The notes beneath the pieces are model-generated. The model ran no database searches and was not told the DNA's origin. It saw only the letters and a list, made by a program, of their open reading frames with translations. Position numbers and translations under genes: made by a program. From Pseudomonas svalbardensis (GTDB taxonomy: Bacteria > Pseudomonadota > Gammaproteobacteria > Pseudomonadales > Pseudomonadaceae), in assembly GCF_030053115.1 (NCBI RefSeq), contig NZ_CP125619.1:5320001-5384000 (forward strand): DNA of 64,000 bases, in the 5' to 3' direction. Positions 17,656 through 27,636 of this stretch are shown here, in pieces. Within the stretch, counting starts at the first letter, position 1, and every line of letters begins with the position of its first letter.

Positions 17656-18827
17656 CAGCTTTGCCAGCTCTTCAAGCCGCGCGCAATCCGCTCGACCGCT
17701 TCCTGTAGGCGCGGAAGACTTTGGGTGTAGGCAAACCGCACATGGTGACCGGACTGATAACGACCGAAGTCCAGACCCGGAGTAATCGCCACGTGTTCGG
17801 TTTCGAGGAAATGACGGCAGAACGCGAAGGCATCGCCGCCGAACTTGCTGATATCGGCATACAAGTAGAACGCGCCTTCAGGCTCAACGGCGATACCAAA
17901 GCCCAACTCTCGCAGGGCTGGCAGCAGGAAATCCCGACGACGGCCGAATTCGGCGCGACGCTCTTCCAGAATGCTGATCGTGGCCGGTTCGAAGCAGGCC
18001 AGAGCGGCGTGCTGAGCCATGCTCGGGGCGCTGATGTAGAGGTTCTGCGCGAGCTTTTCCAGCTCACCGACCGCCGCTTCAGGCGCCACCAGCCAACCAA
18101 GTCGCCATCCCGTCATGCCGAAATACTTGGAAAAACTATTCAGTACAAAGGCACTGTCATCGACTTCCAGCACGCTGGCCGCATCAGTGCCGTAGGTCAG
18201 ACCGTGATAGATCTCATCCACCACCAGATGACCGTGACGCTCCTTGATCGCGGCCGACAGACCCGCCAGCTCATCGCGGGTCAGGATCGTCCCGGTCGGA
18301 TTGGCTGGCGAAGCCACGAGGGCACCGACGCTGTCGTGATCCCAATGGCGCGCAATCAGGTCCGGCGTCAGTTGATAGCGCACGTCCGGACCTACAGGAA
18401 CAAGCTGCGCCGCGCCTTCCACCAGCCGCAAAAAGTGCCGGTTGCACGGGTATCCCGGGTCCGCCAGCAGCCAGTGCTTGCCCGGATCCACCAACAAGGC
18501 GCTGGCCAGCAGCAGCGCACCAGAACCGCCAGGCGTGATGAGGATTCGCTGCGGGTCGATGTTCAAACCGTAACGCTGCTGATAAAAGCCGGAAATGGCC
18601 TCACGCAACTCGGGAATGCCGCGCGCGGCGGTGTAACGGGTCTTCCCCGCCGTCAATGCGGCCTGGCCGGCCTGAATGATCGGCTCGGCGGTGGTGAAGT
18701 CAGGTTCGCCGATTTCCAGGTGGATCACGTCGTGGCCAGCGGCTTGCAGTTCATTGGCCCGCGCCAGCAGCGCCATGACATGGAAAGGTTCGATCGCGCG
18801 ACTGCGGGCACTGTAGGACTGAGCCAT
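17655..18827 (-). CDS. PLP-dependent aminotransferase, class I/II
   Basis: The 390-residue fold type I aminotransferase has the PLP lysine motif [16 protein letters not shown] (Lys near residue 235). The N-x-(P)-T-G region is [15 protein letters not shown], and the phosphate-binding Arg is in TGWRLGW. The N-terminus ([28 protein letters not shown]) groups it with aspartate/tyrosine-type family members of uncertain substrate, often annotated as YfdZ/AlaC/DapL-like. AAGGA precedes the ATG. It forms a two-gene unit with sfsA. I would not assign a specific amino donor. Confidence 0.9.
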   Translation of the reverse strand: MAQSYSARSRAIEPFHVMALLARANELQAAGHDVIHLEIGEPDFTTAEPIIQAGQAALTAGKTRYTAARGIPELREAISGFYQQRYGLNIDPQRILITPGGSGALLLASALLVDPGKHWLLADPGYPCNRHFLRLVEGAAQLVPVGPDVRYQLTPDLIARHWDHDSVGALVASPANPTGTILTRDELAGLSAAIKERHGHLVVDEIYHGLTYGTDAASVLEVDDSAFVLNSFSKYFGMTGWRLGWLVAPEAAVGELEKLAQNLYISAPSMAQHAALACFEPATISILEERRAEFGRRRDFLLPALRELGFGIAVEPEGAFYLYADISKFGGDAFAFCRHFLETEHVAITPGLDFGRYQSGHHVRFAYTQSLPRLQEAVERIARGLKSWQS

Positions 18828-19159
18828 TAGCCTTCCTTCAACGGGGAAAAAAACTGATTCTACCCAAGCGCAGGAACGAGCGAGAACCTAAAGCGGTCAG
18901 ACCGTTATAACGCTGGTCTCAAACGACTCAAGCGTGTGCCCCAGGTTTGACTAAAATCAATAATTGATCAGGTCTCCAGCGCCACCAGACAAGGCTTTGC
19001 AATCATTTGCAAGCACAGCGGGCCACTACCTCGACATCCGGGAGTAGCGCGGCCCGATTTGATCTGGTAAGTTCGCCCGCTTGCAGCCGCAGGGCCGGCA
19101 GGTGTCGGTGATGGAGCAATCCTGCGCAATGGATTACAAGAGTAGAGGCGGTCCATTTC
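18828..19159. other. Intergenic region upstream of dksA
   Basis: These 332 bp have no convincing gene. They hold the divergent upstream regions of the aminotransferase and dksA. A TTTGACTAAAAT stretch near 18943-18957 is promoter-like but lacks a partner at standard spacing. A tandem pair (CTTTGCAAT, ATTTGCAAG) lies near 18991-19012. The dksA mRNA may have a leader of more than 100 nt. Confidence 0.4.
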
Positions 19160-19600
19160 ATGCCCACCCAAGCAAAGCAGCAAAACCAGTCGATCAGCGG
19201 CTTCGAACCCTACAAAGAAGTAAAGGGCGAGGAATACATGGGCAAGCCCATGCGCGCTCACTTCACCAAGATCCTGAATAAGTGGAAACAGGACTTGATG
19301 CAGGAAGTCGACCGTACGGTTGATCACATGAAAGACGAAGCGGCCAACTTCCCGGACCCGGCAGACCGTGCCAGCCAGGAAGAAGAATTCAGCCTCGAGC
19401 TGCGTGCCCGCGACCGCGAGCGCAAGTTGATCAAAAAGATCGACAAGACGCTGCAACTGATCGAAGACGAAGAATATGGCTGGTGCGAGTCCTGCGGCGT
19501 CGAAATTGGCGTCAAGCGACTGGAAGCCCGCCCTACCGCCGATATGTGCGTTGACTGCAAGACCCTGGCGGAAATCAAGGAAAAGCAAGTCGGCAAGTAA
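19160..19600 (+). CDS. dksA: RNA polymerase-binding transcription factor DksA
   Basis: DksA enters the RNA polymerase secondary channel and, with ppGpp, mediates the stringent response at rRNA and amino-acid promoters. At 146 residues it has the coiled coil with the acidic tip D66-P-A-D69-R-A and a complete zinc finger Cys109-x2-Cys112-x17-Cys130-x2-Cys133, so it is the zinc-bearing canonical paralogue rather than the Cys-poor DksA2. A strong terminator follows at 19615-19645. Confidence 0.97.
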   Translation: MPTQAKQQNQSISGFEPYKEVKGEEYMGKPMRAHFTKILNKWKQDLMQEVDRTVDHMKDEAANFPDPADRASQEEEFSLELRARDRERKLIKKIDKTLQLIEDEEYGWCESCGVEIGVKRLEARPTADMCVDCKTLAEIKEKQVGK

Positions 19601-19614
19601 TCTCGACTTGAACG

Positions 19615-19645
19615 AAAAACGGAGCGTGCGAACGCTCCGTTTTTG
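19615..19645 (+). terminator. Intrinsic terminator after dksA
   Basis: ACGGAGCGT-TGCG-ACGCTCCGT-like stem flanked by A5 and T5, 15 nt after the dksA stop codon. It separates dksA from gluQRS, which are often co-transcribed elsewhere. Confidence 0.9.
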
Positions 19646-19671
19646 TTTCTGATGTTTGCCTCGGCAACAAA

Positions 19672-19767
19672 CCTGTGGGAGCGAGCCTGCTCGCGAAGGG
19701 GGCCATCAGTTTCAACAATAATGTTGCCTGACACACCGCTTTCGCGAGCAGGCTCGCTCCCACAGGG
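19672..19767. repeat. REP pair (BIME-like inverted repeat)
   Basis: Two copies of a 26-nt unit (CCTGTGGGAGCGAGCCTGCT..., 19672-19697 and its exact reverse complement 19741-19766) surround a 43-nt spacer. This is the common fluorescens-group REP sequence in head-to-head arrangement, placed between the dksA terminator and gluQRS. Confidence 0.92.
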
Positions 19768-19801
19768 ACTTGCGCATGACCAGACAAAGTAAACTTGCCC
19801 C

Positions 19802-20698
19802 ATGACCGCCATCGTTTCCCCCACCTACATCGGGCGCTTCGCCCCCACGCCCAGCGGGCATCTGCATTTCGGTTCGCTGGTCGCAGCGCTGGCCTCGTAC
19901 CTCGACGCGCGCTCGGTGGGTGGCCGCTGGCTGATGCGCATGGAGGATCTCGATCCACCACGGGAGGAGCCCGGCGCCCAAGCGGCCATTCTCAAGGCGC
20001 TGGAAAGCTACGGCTTCGAGTGGGATGGCGAAATGGTCCGACAGAGTGACCGGCACGATGCCTACGCCGAAGTCCTCAATCGACTGTTCAATCACGGCCT
20101 GGCCTACGCTTGCACCTGCTCACGCAAAACACTTGCGCCCTATCACGGGATTTATCCAGGGCTGTGCCGCAACGCCGGTCATGACACTGAAGATGCTGCG
20201 ATTCGCCTGCGTGTCCCCGAGCTGGAATATCACTTCATCGACCGGGTGCAAGGCGAATACCGCCAACACCTGGGCCGGGAGGTCGGTGATTTCGTGATTC
20301 GTCGCCGCGACGGGCTCTACGCCTATCAACTGGCGGTGGTGCTGGACGACGCCTGGCAAGGCATTACCGATATCGTCCGTGGTGCCGACCTGCTCGACTC
20401 CACACCGCGCCAGCTCTACCTGCAAGAACTGCTTGGCCTGCCGCAACCGCGTTATCTGCATATCCCGCTGATCACCCAGCCCGATGGCAACAAGCTCGGG
20501 AAGTCCTATCGTTCGCCGCCGTTGACCGAAGATCAGGCAACCCCCTTGTTGCTGCGTGCGTTGCGCGCACTGGGGCACAATCCCGGTGCCGAACTGGCTT
20601 ACGCCACCCCACGGGAAGTGTTGAACTGGGGCATCGCCCACTGGGATGCAGTGTTGATCCCGCGCACACTCAACCTGCCCGAAGCACAACTACAGTGA
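19802..20698 (+). CDS. gluQRS: Glutamyl-queuosine tRNA(Asp) synthetase
   Basis: This paralogue of the GluRS catalytic domain attaches glutamate to queuosine at position 34 of tRNA-Asp and needs no anticodon-binding domain. At 298 residues it has the HIGH-like motif TPSGHLHFGSL, a KMSKS-like GNKLGKSYR, and the zinc-binding region CTCSRKTL...GLCRNAG. The anticodon-binding half of GluRS is missing, as expected. The ATG has no obvious Shine-Dalgarno sequence. Its promoter must lie in or just beyond the REP pair, since only 35 bp separate them. Confidence 0.95.
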   Translation: MTAIVSPTYIGRFAPTPSGHLHFGSLVAALASYLDARSVGGRWLMRMEDLDPPREEPGAQAAILKALESYGFEWDGEMVRQSDRHDAYAEVLNRLFNHGLAYACTCSRKTLAPYHGIYPGLCRNAGHDTEDAAIRLRVPELEYHFIDRVQGEYRQHLGREVGDFVIRRRDGLYAYQLAVVLDDAWQGITDIVRGADLLDSTPRQLYLQELLGLPQPRYLHIPLITQPDGNKLGKSYRSPPLTEDQATPLLLRALRALGHNPGAELAYATPREVLNWGIAHWDAVLIPRTLNLPEAQLQ

Positions 20699-20775
20699 TC
20701 ACACTTGCAGTGGCGCGCCCATCCGTTACCATCGCCGCACGTTTTCGGGCACGCGCATAAAAAAGAGAGGCCGGG

Positions 20776-20952
20776 ATGTACATCTATCGCTTGGTCCTGC
20801 TCCTGGTAGTGGGGATTTATCTGTTCTCCCCGGCCATCATGGATTGGTGGATCGACGCCACTGGCGCCTGGTATCGCCCTTATCTGCTCTGGCTGATTCT
20901 GATCGTCGTGACCTTCATCCTGCAGAGCCAAAAAGATGCCGATGAGCTTTAG
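20776..20952 (+). CDS. Small membrane protein overlapping cbrA (CbrX-like)
   Basis: This 58-codon gene encodes MYIYRLVLLLVVGIYLFSPA..., with two hydrophobic segments (about 5-20 and 35-50) separated by a Trp-rich loop (DWWIDATGAWYRPY). GAGAGG sits 5 nt before the ATG. It overlaps the cbrA start by 17 nt in another frame, so cbrA translation is probably coupled to it. The same small ORF precedes cbrA in other pseudomonads and, as I recall, was called CbrX in P. putida work. Its function is not clear beyond coupling. Confidence 0.82.
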   Translation: MYIYRLVLLLVVGIYLFSPAIMDWWIDATGAWYRPYLLWLILIVVTFILQSQKDADEL

Positions 20953-23890
20953 CCTGACCCAGATGATCCTGATCAGCGCCGCATACCTGGCGGTGCTGTT
21001 CGGCGTAGCCTGGGTCAGCGAACGGGGCATGATCCCCCGGGCGATCATTCGCCACCCGCTGACGTACACCCTGTCGTTGGGCGTTTACGCCAGTGCGTGG
21101 GCGTTTTACGGCACGGTGGGCCTGGCCTATCAATACGGCTACGGATTTTTGTCCAGCTATCTAGGCGTCTCCGGCGCGTTTCTGCTGGCACCGGTGCTTT
21201 TGTATCCGATCCTGAAAATCACCCGCACGTATCAGCTGTCATCCCTGGCCGATCTGTTCGCCTTCCGCTTCCGCAGTACCTGGGCCGGCGCACTGACCAC
21301 AATCTTCATGCTGATCGGCGTGCTGCCGTTGCTGGCGTTGCAAATTCAGGCGGTGGCCGACTCCATCGGCATCCTCACCCGCGAGCCGGTGCAACATCGC
21401 GTGGCCCTGAGCTTCTGCGCACTGATTACGCTGTTCACGATTTTCTTCGGCTCGCGCCACATTGCCACCCGCGAGAAACACGAAGGCCTGGTGTTCGCGA
21501 TTGCCTTCGAGTCGGTGATCAAACTGATCGCCATCGGCGGCGTTGGTCTCTATGCGCTGTACGGCGTGTTCGACGGCCCGCAACAGCTGGAACTGTGGCT
21601 GCTGCAAAACCAGACCGCGCTCGCCGCTTTGCACACGCCATTGCAGGAAGGCCCGTGGCGTACGCTGCTATTGGTGTTCTTCGCTTCGGCGATCGTGATG
21701 CCGCACATGTACCACATGACGTTTACCGAAAACCTCAACCCGCGCTCGCTGGTCAGTGCGAGCTGGGGCTTGCCGCTGTTCCTGCTGTTGATGAGCCTGG
21801 CGGTACCGCTGATTCTCTGGGCCGGACTCAAACTCGGCGCCACCACCAACCCGGAATACTTCACGCTGGGCATTGGTATCGCGGCCAACAGCAAGGCTTT
21901 GGCGCTATTGGCCTATATCGGTGGATTGTCGGCGGCCAGCGGTTTGATCATCGTCACCACCCTGGCCCTGTCCGGGATGGCGCTGAACCATTTGGTACTG
22001 CCGCTCTATCAGCCGCCGGCCGAAGGCAATATCTACCGCTGGCTGAAATGGACCCGCCGGGGGCTGATCGTCGCGATCATCATGGCCGGTTACGGTTTCT
22101 ACCTGCTGCTGGGCGCGGAACAGGATCTGGCGAATCTGGGCATCGTCGCCTTCGTCGCCACCCTGCAATTCCTGCCAGGTGTGCTGTCGGTACTGTACTG
22201 GCCGACCGCCAACCGCCGCGGTTTCATCGCCGGCTTGCTCGCGGGGATTCTGGTGTGGCTGGTGACCATGCTGCTGCCGCTGGTCGGCAATCTGCAGGGT
22301 TTCTACATACCGCTGCTGAACATGATCTACGTGCTGGACGACACCAGTTGGCACATGGCGGCGATCGCCTCGCTGGCGGCCAACGTGCTGATGTTCACCC
22401 TGATCTCGCTGTTCACCAACGCCAGCCCGGAAGAAGCCAGCGCCGCCGAAGCCTGCGCCGTGGACAACGTGCGTCGCCCGCAACGCCGCGAATTGCACGC
22501 CGCATCGCCTCAGGAATTCGCCACGCAGCTGGCAAAACCCTTGGGCGCCAAGGCTGCGCAGAAAGAAGTCGAACAGGCTCTGCGTGACCTCTATCTGCCT
22601 TTCGATGAGCGCCGGCCTTACGCCTTGCGCCGCTTGCGCGACCGTATCGAAGCCAACCTCTCCGGCCTGATGGGGCCGAGTGTGGCTCAGGACATGGTCG
22701 AGACATTCCTGCCTTATAAGGCCGGCGGCGAAAACTACGTCACCGAAGACATCCACTTCATCGAAAGTCGCCTCGAGGATTACCACTCGCGCCTGACCGG
22801 GCTTGCCGCCGAACTCGATGCCCTGCGCCGCTATCACCGCCAGACCTTGCAGGAGTTGCCGATGGGCGTTTGCTCGCTGGCCAAGGATCAGGAAATCCTC
22901 ATGTGGAACAAGGCCATGGAGGAGCTGACCGGGATTGCCGCGCAGCGTGTGGTCGGTTCGCGGTTGAGTACTATTGCCGATCCCTGGAAAGAGCTGCTGC
23001 AAGGCTTCATCAATCTGCCGGACGAGCATTTGCACAAACAGCACCTGGCCCTCGACGGCCAGACCCGCTGGCTGAACCTGCACAAAGCGGCGATCGATGA
23101 ACCGCTGGCCCCGGGTAACAGCGGCCTGGTTCTACTGGTGGAAGACCTGACCGAAACCCAGATGCTCGAAGACAAACTGGTGCACTCCGAGCGCTTGGCC
23201 AGCATCGGCCGACTCGCCGCCGGCGTGGCCCATGAAATCGGCAACCCGATCACCGGCATTGCCTGCCTGGCGCAGAACCTGCGCGAAGAGCGTGAAGAAG
23301 ACAGCGAACTGAAGGAAATCAGCGGGCAGATCCTGGAGCAGACCAAACGCGTGTCGCGCATCGTTCAGTCGCTGATGAGCTTCGCCCACGCTGGCAGTCA
23401 TCAGCACAGCGACGAGCCCGTCTGTCTGGCCGAAGTGGCCCAGGATGCCATCGGTTTGCTGGCCCTGAACCGACGCAATTTCGAAGTGCAGTTCTACAAC
23501 CTGTGCGATCCCGATCACTGGGTCGAAGGCGACCCGCAGCGGCTTGCACAAGTACTGATCAACTTGCTCTCAAACGCCCGCGACGCCTCGCCTCCCGGCA
23601 GCGCGGTGCGGGTCAAAAGCGAAGCCGGCGAACACACGGTCGATTTGATCGTGGAGGACGAAGGCAGCGGTATTCCGAAGAACATCATGGATAGATTGTT
23701 CGAACCTTTCTTCACCACCAAGGATCCTGGCGAAGGCACCGGTCTGGGCCTTGCACTGGTCTATTCCATCGTTGAAGAGCATTATGGACAAATCACCATC
23801 GACAGCCCGGCTGATGTTCAAAGCCAACGCGGCACCCGTATCCGGGTGACCTTGCCGCGTCATGTCGAAGCGACGTCCGCTGTGAACTGA
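20936..23890 (+). CDS. cbrA: CbrA sensor histidine kinase with SLC5-type transporter domain
   Basis: The 984-residue sensor of carbon/nitrogen balance phosphorylates CbrB. The N-terminal ~500 residues form a sodium/solute symporter (SLC5) domain of about 12-13 TM helices (a histidine transporter in the P. putida homologue). A linking STAC-type helix region and a PAS domain (about 640-750) follow. The kinase core has an H-box ([14 protein letters not shown], His766), an N-box ([11 protein letters not shown]), and G boxes (EDEGSGIP and [20 protein letters not shown]). A second ATG two codons later (20942) is equally possible as a start. cbrB follows after 22 bp. Confidence 0.96.
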   Translation: MPMSFSLTQMILISAAYLAVLFGVAWVSERGMIPRAIIRHPLTYTLSLGVYASAWAFYGTVGLAYQYGYGFLSSYLGVSGAFLLAPVLLYPILKITRTYQLSSLADLFAFRFRSTWAGALTTIFMLIGVLPLLALQIQAVADSIGILTREPVQHRVALSFCALITLFTIFFGSRHIATREKHEGLVFAIAFESVIKLIAIGGVGLYALYGVFDGPQQLELWLLQNQTALAALHTPLQEGPWRTLLLVFFASAIVMPHMYHMTFTENLNPRSLVSASWGLPLFLLLMSLAVPLILWAGLKLGATTNPEYFTLGIGIAANSKALALLAYIGGLSAASGLIIVTTLALSGMALNHLVLPLYQPPAEGNIYRWLKWTRRGLIVAIIMAGYGFYLLLGAEQDLANLGIVAFVATLQFLPGVLSVLYWPTANRRGFIAGLLAGILVWLVTMLLPLVGNLQGFYIPLLNMIYVLDDTSWHMAAIASLAANVLMFTLISLFTNASPEEASAAEACAVDNVRRPQRRELHAASPQEFATQLAKPLGAKAAQKEVEQALRDLYLPFDERRPYALRRLRDRIEANLSGLMGPSVAQDMVETFLPYKAGGENYVTEDIHFIESRLEDYHSRLTGLAAELDALRRYHRQTLQELPMGVCSLAKDQEILMWNKAMEELTGIAAQRVVGSRLSTIADPWKELLQGFINLPDEHLHKQHLALDGQTRWLNLHKAAIDEPLAPGNSGLVLLVEDLTETQMLEDKLVHSERLASIGRLAAGVAHEIGNPITGIACLAQNLREEREEDSELKEISGQILEQTKRVSRIVQSLMSFAHAGSHQHSDEPVCLAEVAQDAIGLLALNRRNFEVQFYNLCDPDHWVEGDPQRLAQVLINLLSNARDASPPGSAVRVKSEAGEHTVDLIVEDEGSGIPKNIMDRLFEPFFTTKDPGEGTGLGLALVYSIVEEHYGQITIDSPADVQSQRGTRIRVTLPRHVEATSAVN

Positions 23891-23912
23891 GACCGTCGAG
23901 AGTATCGAATCA

Positions 23913-25349
23913 ATGCCGCACATTTTGATCGTCGAAGACGAAACAATTATCCGCTCCGCCTTGCGCCGCCTGCTGGAACGTAACCAGTACCAGGTCAGCG
24001 AAGCCGGTTCAGTGCAGGAAGCACAAGAACGCTTCACCATTCCCACGTTCGACCTGATCGTCAGCGACCTGCGTCTGCCTGGCGCGCCTGGCACCGAGTT
24101 GATCAAACTCGGCCAGGGCACTCCGGTGCTGATCATGACCAGCTACGCCAGCCTGCGTTCGGCGGTCGACTCAATGAAGATGGGTGCGGTGGATTACATC
24201 GCCAAGCCTTTCGATCATGACGAAATGCTTCAGGCCGTCGCGCGAATCCTGCGTGACCGTCAAGCTGTGCAAGCCAGCGGTGAGCCGGTCGCCGGTAAAG
24301 CCGGTAATGGCGCCGCGAAACCGGGCGCCAGCAACAACAACGGCGAAATCGGCATCATCGGCTCCTGCCCGCCTATGCAGGATCTGTACAGCAAGATCCG
24401 CAAAGTCGCGCCAACCGACTCCAATGTTTTGATTCAGGGCGAATCCGGCACCGGTAAAGAACTGGTGGCGCGCGCCCTGCACAATCTGTCCAAACGCGCC
24501 AAGGCGCCGATGATTTCGGTGAACTGCGCGGCCATTCCGGAAAGCCTGATCGAGTCCGAACTGTTCGGCCACGAAAAAGGCGCGTTCACTGGCGCCAGCG
24601 CCGGGCGTGCCGGCTTGGTGGAAGCGGCTGACGGCGGCACCTTGTTCCTCGACGAAATCGGCGAACTGCCACTGGAAGCCCAGGCCCGCCTGCTGCGCGT
24701 GCTGCAGGAAGGTGAAATTCGTCGTGTGGGTTCGGTGCAGTCACAGAAAGTCGATGTGCGCCTGATCGCCGCGACTCACCGGGACCTCAAGAGCCTGGCG
24801 AAGATCGGCCAGTTCCGTGAAGACTTGTATTACCGCCTTCACGTGATCGCCCTGAAACTGCCGGCCCTGCGCGAGCGTGGCGCCGACGTCAACGAAATTG
24901 CCAATGCGTTCCTGGCGCGACAGAGCGCGCGGGTCAACCGCACCGACCTGAAGTTCGCCCCGGATGCCGAGCAGGCGATTCGTCATTACTCCTGGCCGGG
25001 TAACGTTCGGGAGCTGGAAAACGCCGTAGAACGTGCCGTCATCCTGTGCGAGAGCCCGGAGATTTCCGCCGAGCTGCTGGGGATCGACATCGAACTGAGC
25101 GATCTGGACGATGACGATTTCATCGGCCTGCCTCCACAACAGGGTAGCGCCGCCGGTAACAATAGCCATGAGCCGACCGAAGACCTGTCACTGGAAGACT
25201 ACTTCCAACACTTCGTTCTCGAGCATCAGGACCACATGACCGAAACCGAGTTGGCGCGCAAACTCGGTGTCAGTCGCAAATGCCTGTGGGAACGCCGTCA
25301 GCGCCTGGGCATTCCGCGGCGCAAGACCGGGGTGGCCAGCGAGAGCTGA
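23913..25349 (+). CDS. cbrB: CbrB, NtrC-family sigma54-dependent response regulator
   Basis: This 478-residue activator of crcZ and amino-acid utilisation genes has a receiver domain with Asp52 (IVSDLRLPG) and Lys98 (IAKPF). The AAA+ domain has Walker A GESGTGKE (176-183), the sigma54-contacting GAFTGA loop (223-228), Walker [13 protein letters not shown] and the Arg-finger region. A C-terminal Fis-type HTH reads [20 protein letters not shown]. It is complete. Its target crcZ lies directly downstream, with a matching binding site and a -24/-12 promoter. Confidence 0.97.
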   Translation: MPHILIVEDETIIRSALRRLLERNQYQVSEAGSVQEAQERFTIPTFDLIVSDLRLPGAPGTELIKLGQGTPVLIMTSYASLRSAVDSMKMGAVDYIAKPFDHDEMLQAVARILRDRQAVQASGEPVAGKAGNGAAKPGASNNNGEIGIIGSCPPMQDLYSKIRKVAPTDSNVLIQGESGTGKELVARALHNLSKRAKAPMISVNCAAIPESLIESELFGHEKGAFTGASAGRAGLVEAADGGTLFLDEIGELPLEAQARLLRVLQEGEIRRVGSVQSQKVDVRLIAATHRDLKSLAKIGQFREDLYYRLHVIALKLPALRERGADVNEIANAFLARQSARVNRTDLKFAPDAEQAIRHYSWPGNVRELENAVERAVILCESPEISAELLGIDIELSDLDDDDFIGLPPQQGSAAGNNSHEPTEDLSLEDYFQHFVLEHQDHMTETELARKLGVSRKCLWERRQRLGIPRRKTGVASES

Positions 25350-25396
25350 ACCTCGCCTGTCTGATGCGCGGGTAACACGTGACCTTGTGAAAAAAC

Positions 25397-25422
25397 TGTT
25401 ACCTCAGCTTTTTCACGTAACA
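25397..25422 (+). promoter_or_regulatory. CbrB upstream activating site for crcZ
   Basis: TGTTAC, 14 nt, GTAACA is a perfect inverted repeat with the spacing I recall for CbrB sites. It lies about 100 bp upstream of the sigma54 promoter, a normal enhancer distance. Further GTAAC half-sites are at 25372-25377 and 25439-25443. Confidence 0.75.
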
Positions 25423-25426
25423 GAAG

Positions 25427-25461
25427 CCGGGGCTTACGGTAACGAAGCCCCGGTTTTTTTT
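25427..25461 (+). terminator. Intrinsic terminator after cbrB
   Basis: CCGGGGCTT-(9 nt)-AAGCCCCGG followed by eight T residues, about 80 nt after the cbrB stop codon and before the crcZ promoter. Confidence 0.93.
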
Positions 25462-25519
25462 GGCCTCTGAAAACCTCATCAGCCGGCCTAACCCCTTGTT
25501 TTACTGGGCCTCGCAAAAG

Positions 25520-25536
25520 TTGGCACGCACCCTGCT
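25520..25536 (+). promoter_or_regulatory. Sigma54 (-24/-12) promoter of crcZ
   Basis: TTGGCACGCACCCTGCT has the invariant GG (25522-25523) and GC (25534-25535) ten nt apart and a full TGGCAC box. The expected start of transcription is near 25546. Confidence 0.9.
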
Positions 25537-25545
25537 ATATGTTTG

Positions 25546-25915
25546 ATACAAGAACAATAACAAGCAATGCACAAGACAATAAAAATAAGACGTATCGACT
25601 CACGCACAATAAAAACAAGACGGCGAGAGGCGCAGCTAACTGATTCTTTTGGAGAGGCGTTGTATTTGGGGCTTGCCCCACGACCAGGCCGAGAACAACA
25701 AAAAACTGTCACAAGACAGAGCCTGAACTGGTTGGATCGCAAGATCACTGCAACACAGCGACCAAAGCAATCCGTTTGCTCTTGGCTCCCGATTGGGAGG
25801 GTCATGAAGGAAAAACTTCATGGCGAGGGCATTCAACAAAAACAAGAAGCCCGAATCAAAAATAAAAATAGAGCACGCAACTACTTTCTTGGGGAGCTTC
25901 GGCTCCCCTTGTAGT
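25546..25915 (+). ncRNA. crcZ: CrcZ, Hfq/Crc-sequestering small RNA
   Basis: This CbrAB-induced sRNA of about 370 nt soaks up Hfq (with Crc) through repeated A-rich CA motifs, relieving catabolite repression. At least five A-rich runs of the ARN/AAnAAnAA type are visible. Examples are AAGAACAATAACAAG near 25550, GACAATAAAAATAAG near 25573, ACAATAAAAACAAG near 25606, GAACAACAAAAAAC near 25691 and ATTCAACAAAAACAAG near 25831. A closing hairpin GGGGAGC-TTCG-GCTCCCC (25891-25908), itself extended by CTAC/GTAG, marks the likely 3' end. Position between cbrB and pcnB is the standard crcZ locus. The ends are estimates. Confidence 0.9.
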
Positions 25916-26232
25916 TTCTGCAATTCGGCTTTCACGCTGCCCCTGTAGCAGCTGCCGAGCAGCGCGAGGCTGCGTTCGATTGCGAAGCAGTCGCAATACA
26001 GGCACCCGGTTTCTTCTGACACACCGCAATCTCTGGTTTTACGACTACTGCGTAGTCGAACGCAGCCTCGCAGGCTCGGCAGCTGCTACACAAAGCCAAT
26101 CCGCACCAACAAGCCCCTGCTTCAAGCGCTTGCGCAGCTTCCTACACCATCCCCCGACTAAATGCTAGAATCCCCGCCCATCATGCGGTCATTCTTCGTT
26201 TTGGCCGAACATTCCTTCAAACAGTGCATCCC
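25916..26232. other. crcZ-pcnB intergenic region
   Basis: No gene is visible. It is dominated by the imperfect inverted repeat at 25944-26090 (separate entry). The remaining ~140 bp before pcnB contain no clear promoter consensus, although pcnB-folK must be transcribed from here. Confidence 0.5.
25944..26090. repeat. Large inverted repeat of a second REP-like family
   Basis: Arms at 25944-25979 and 26056-26090 are reverse complements (TGTAGCAGCTGCCGAGC..., 35-36 nt) except for three or four central bases. The 76-nt interior holds two smaller hairpins (ATTGCG/CGCAAT-like near 25978-25996 and CGACTAC-TGC-GTAGTCG near 26042-26058). The core sequence differs from the GTGGGAGCGAGC REP family elsewhere in the window. 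Confidence 0.85.
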
Positions 26233-27633
26233 ATGCTGAAGAAGCTGTTCCAGTCATTCCGTTCTCCCAAGCGTCATACGCAACACATTCGCAGTACGCC
26301 TGAAGTGCTCAACAGCGGCCAACATTCGCTGCAAAAGGCCCAATTCAGTCGCTACGCGGTGAACATCGTCGAACGCCTGCAGAACGCCGGTTACCAGGCA
26401 TACCTGGTCGGCGGCTGCGTGCGTGACATGCTGCTCGGCATCACGCCAAAAGACTTCGACGTCGCCACCAGTGCAACGCCTGAACAGGTTCGGGCCGAAT
26501 TCCGCAACGCGCGGATCATCGGTCGTCGCTTCAAGCTGGTGCACATCCACTTTGGCCGCGAAATCATTGAAGTCGCGACCTTCCGCGCCAATCACCCGCA
26601 AAACGATGAAGAGGAAGACAGCAACCAGTCCTCGCGAAACGAGAGCGGGCGCATCCTGCGCGATAACGTCTATGGCACGCTGGAAGAAGACGCGCAACGC
26701 CGCGACTTCACCATCAACGCCTTGTATTACGATCCGGTCAGCGAGCGCATCCTTGATTACGCCAACGGCGTACACGACATCCGCAATCACCTGATCCGCC
26801 TGATCGGCGATCCGAAGCAACGCTACCAGGAAGATCCGGTACGGATGCTGCGAGCCGTGCGTTTCGCCGCAAAGCTGAATTTCGGCATCGAAAAACACAG
26901 CGCCGCGCCAATCCGCGAGCTGGCGCCGATGCTGCGCGAGATTCCATCGGCCCGCCTGTTCGAAGAAGTGCTCAAGCTGTTCCTCTCAGGCCATGCCGCG
27001 GACACCTTTGAGATGCTGGTCGACCTGCAGCTGTTCGATCCGCTGTTCCCGGCCAGTGCAGAGGCCCTGGAATACAACCCGACGTACGCTCACACGCTGA
27101 TCAGCGAAGCGTTGATCAACACCGATCTGCGGATCAAACAGAACAAACCGGTGACCCCGGCGTTCCTGTTTGCGGCGCTGCTTTGGCCTGCCCTGCCGGC
27201 CCGCGTATTGCGCCTGCAAGAACGTGGCATGCCGCCGATTCCGGCGATGCAGGAAGCGGCTCATGAACTGATCGCCGAACAGTGCCAGCGCATCGCGATT
27301 CCGAAACGCTTCACCATGCCGATCCGCGAGATCTGGGACATGCAGGAGCGTCTGCCACGCCGCAGCGGCAAGCGCGCCGACCTGTTGCTGGACAACCCAC
27401 GGTTCCGTGCCGGTTACGACTTCCTGCTGCTGCGCGAAAGCGCCGGCGAGCAGACCGATGGCCTGGGCGAATGGTGGACGGATTATCAGGACGCCAACGA
27501 CAGCGAACGTCGCGACATGATCCGCGACCTCAGCGGCAAGGATGACGGCACCGGCGCTCCACGCAAACGTCGCCGCAGCGGTGGCGCCAAGCGCAAACGC
27601 ACCGCCGGCGCACCGAGCGCCACGGGCGAGTAA
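26233..27633 (+). CDS. pcnB: Poly(A) polymerase I
   Basis: PcnB adds 3' poly(A) tails to RNA and promotes RNA decay. The nucleotidyltransferase head has VGGCVRDMLLG and the catalytic KDFDVATSA; RRFKLVHIHFG and GTLEEDAQRRDFTINALYY follow. The basic C-terminal tail (APRKRRRSGGAKRKR) fits RNA binding. At 466 residues from ATG 26233 it is PcnB rather than a CCA-adding enzyme, which the length and the basic tail support. A GTG three codons earlier is possible. folK follows after 3 bp. Confidence 0.95.
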   Translation: MLKKLFQSFRSPKRHTQHIRSTPEVLNSGQHSLQKAQFSRYAVNIVERLQNAGYQAYLVGGCVRDMLLGITPKDFDVATSATPEQVRAEFRNARIIGRRFKLVHIHFGREIIEVATFRANHPQNDEEEDSNQSSRNESGRILRDNVYGTLEEDAQRRDFTINALYYDPVSERILDYANGVHDIRNHLIRLIGDPKQRYQEDPVRMLRAVRFAAKLNFGIEKHSAAPIRELAPMLREIPSARLFEEVLKLFLSGHAADTFEMLVDLQLFDPLFPASAEALEYNPTYAHTLISEALINTDLRIKQNKPVTPAFLFAALLWPALPARVLRLQERGMPPIPAMQEAAHELIAEQCQRIAIPKRFTMPIREIWDMQERLPRRSGKRADLLLDNPRFRAGYDFLLLRESAGEQTDGLGEWWTDYQDANDSERRDMIRDLSGKDDGTGAPRKRRRSGGAKRKRTAGAPSATGE

Positions 27634-27636
27634 TCC

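Noticed and set aside
25387..25417. GTGAAAAA...TTTTTCAC inverted repeat as a first cbrB terminator
   Set aside because: It overlaps the CbrB TGTTAC-N14-GTAACA site and lacks a GC stem; a strong terminator follows immediately.
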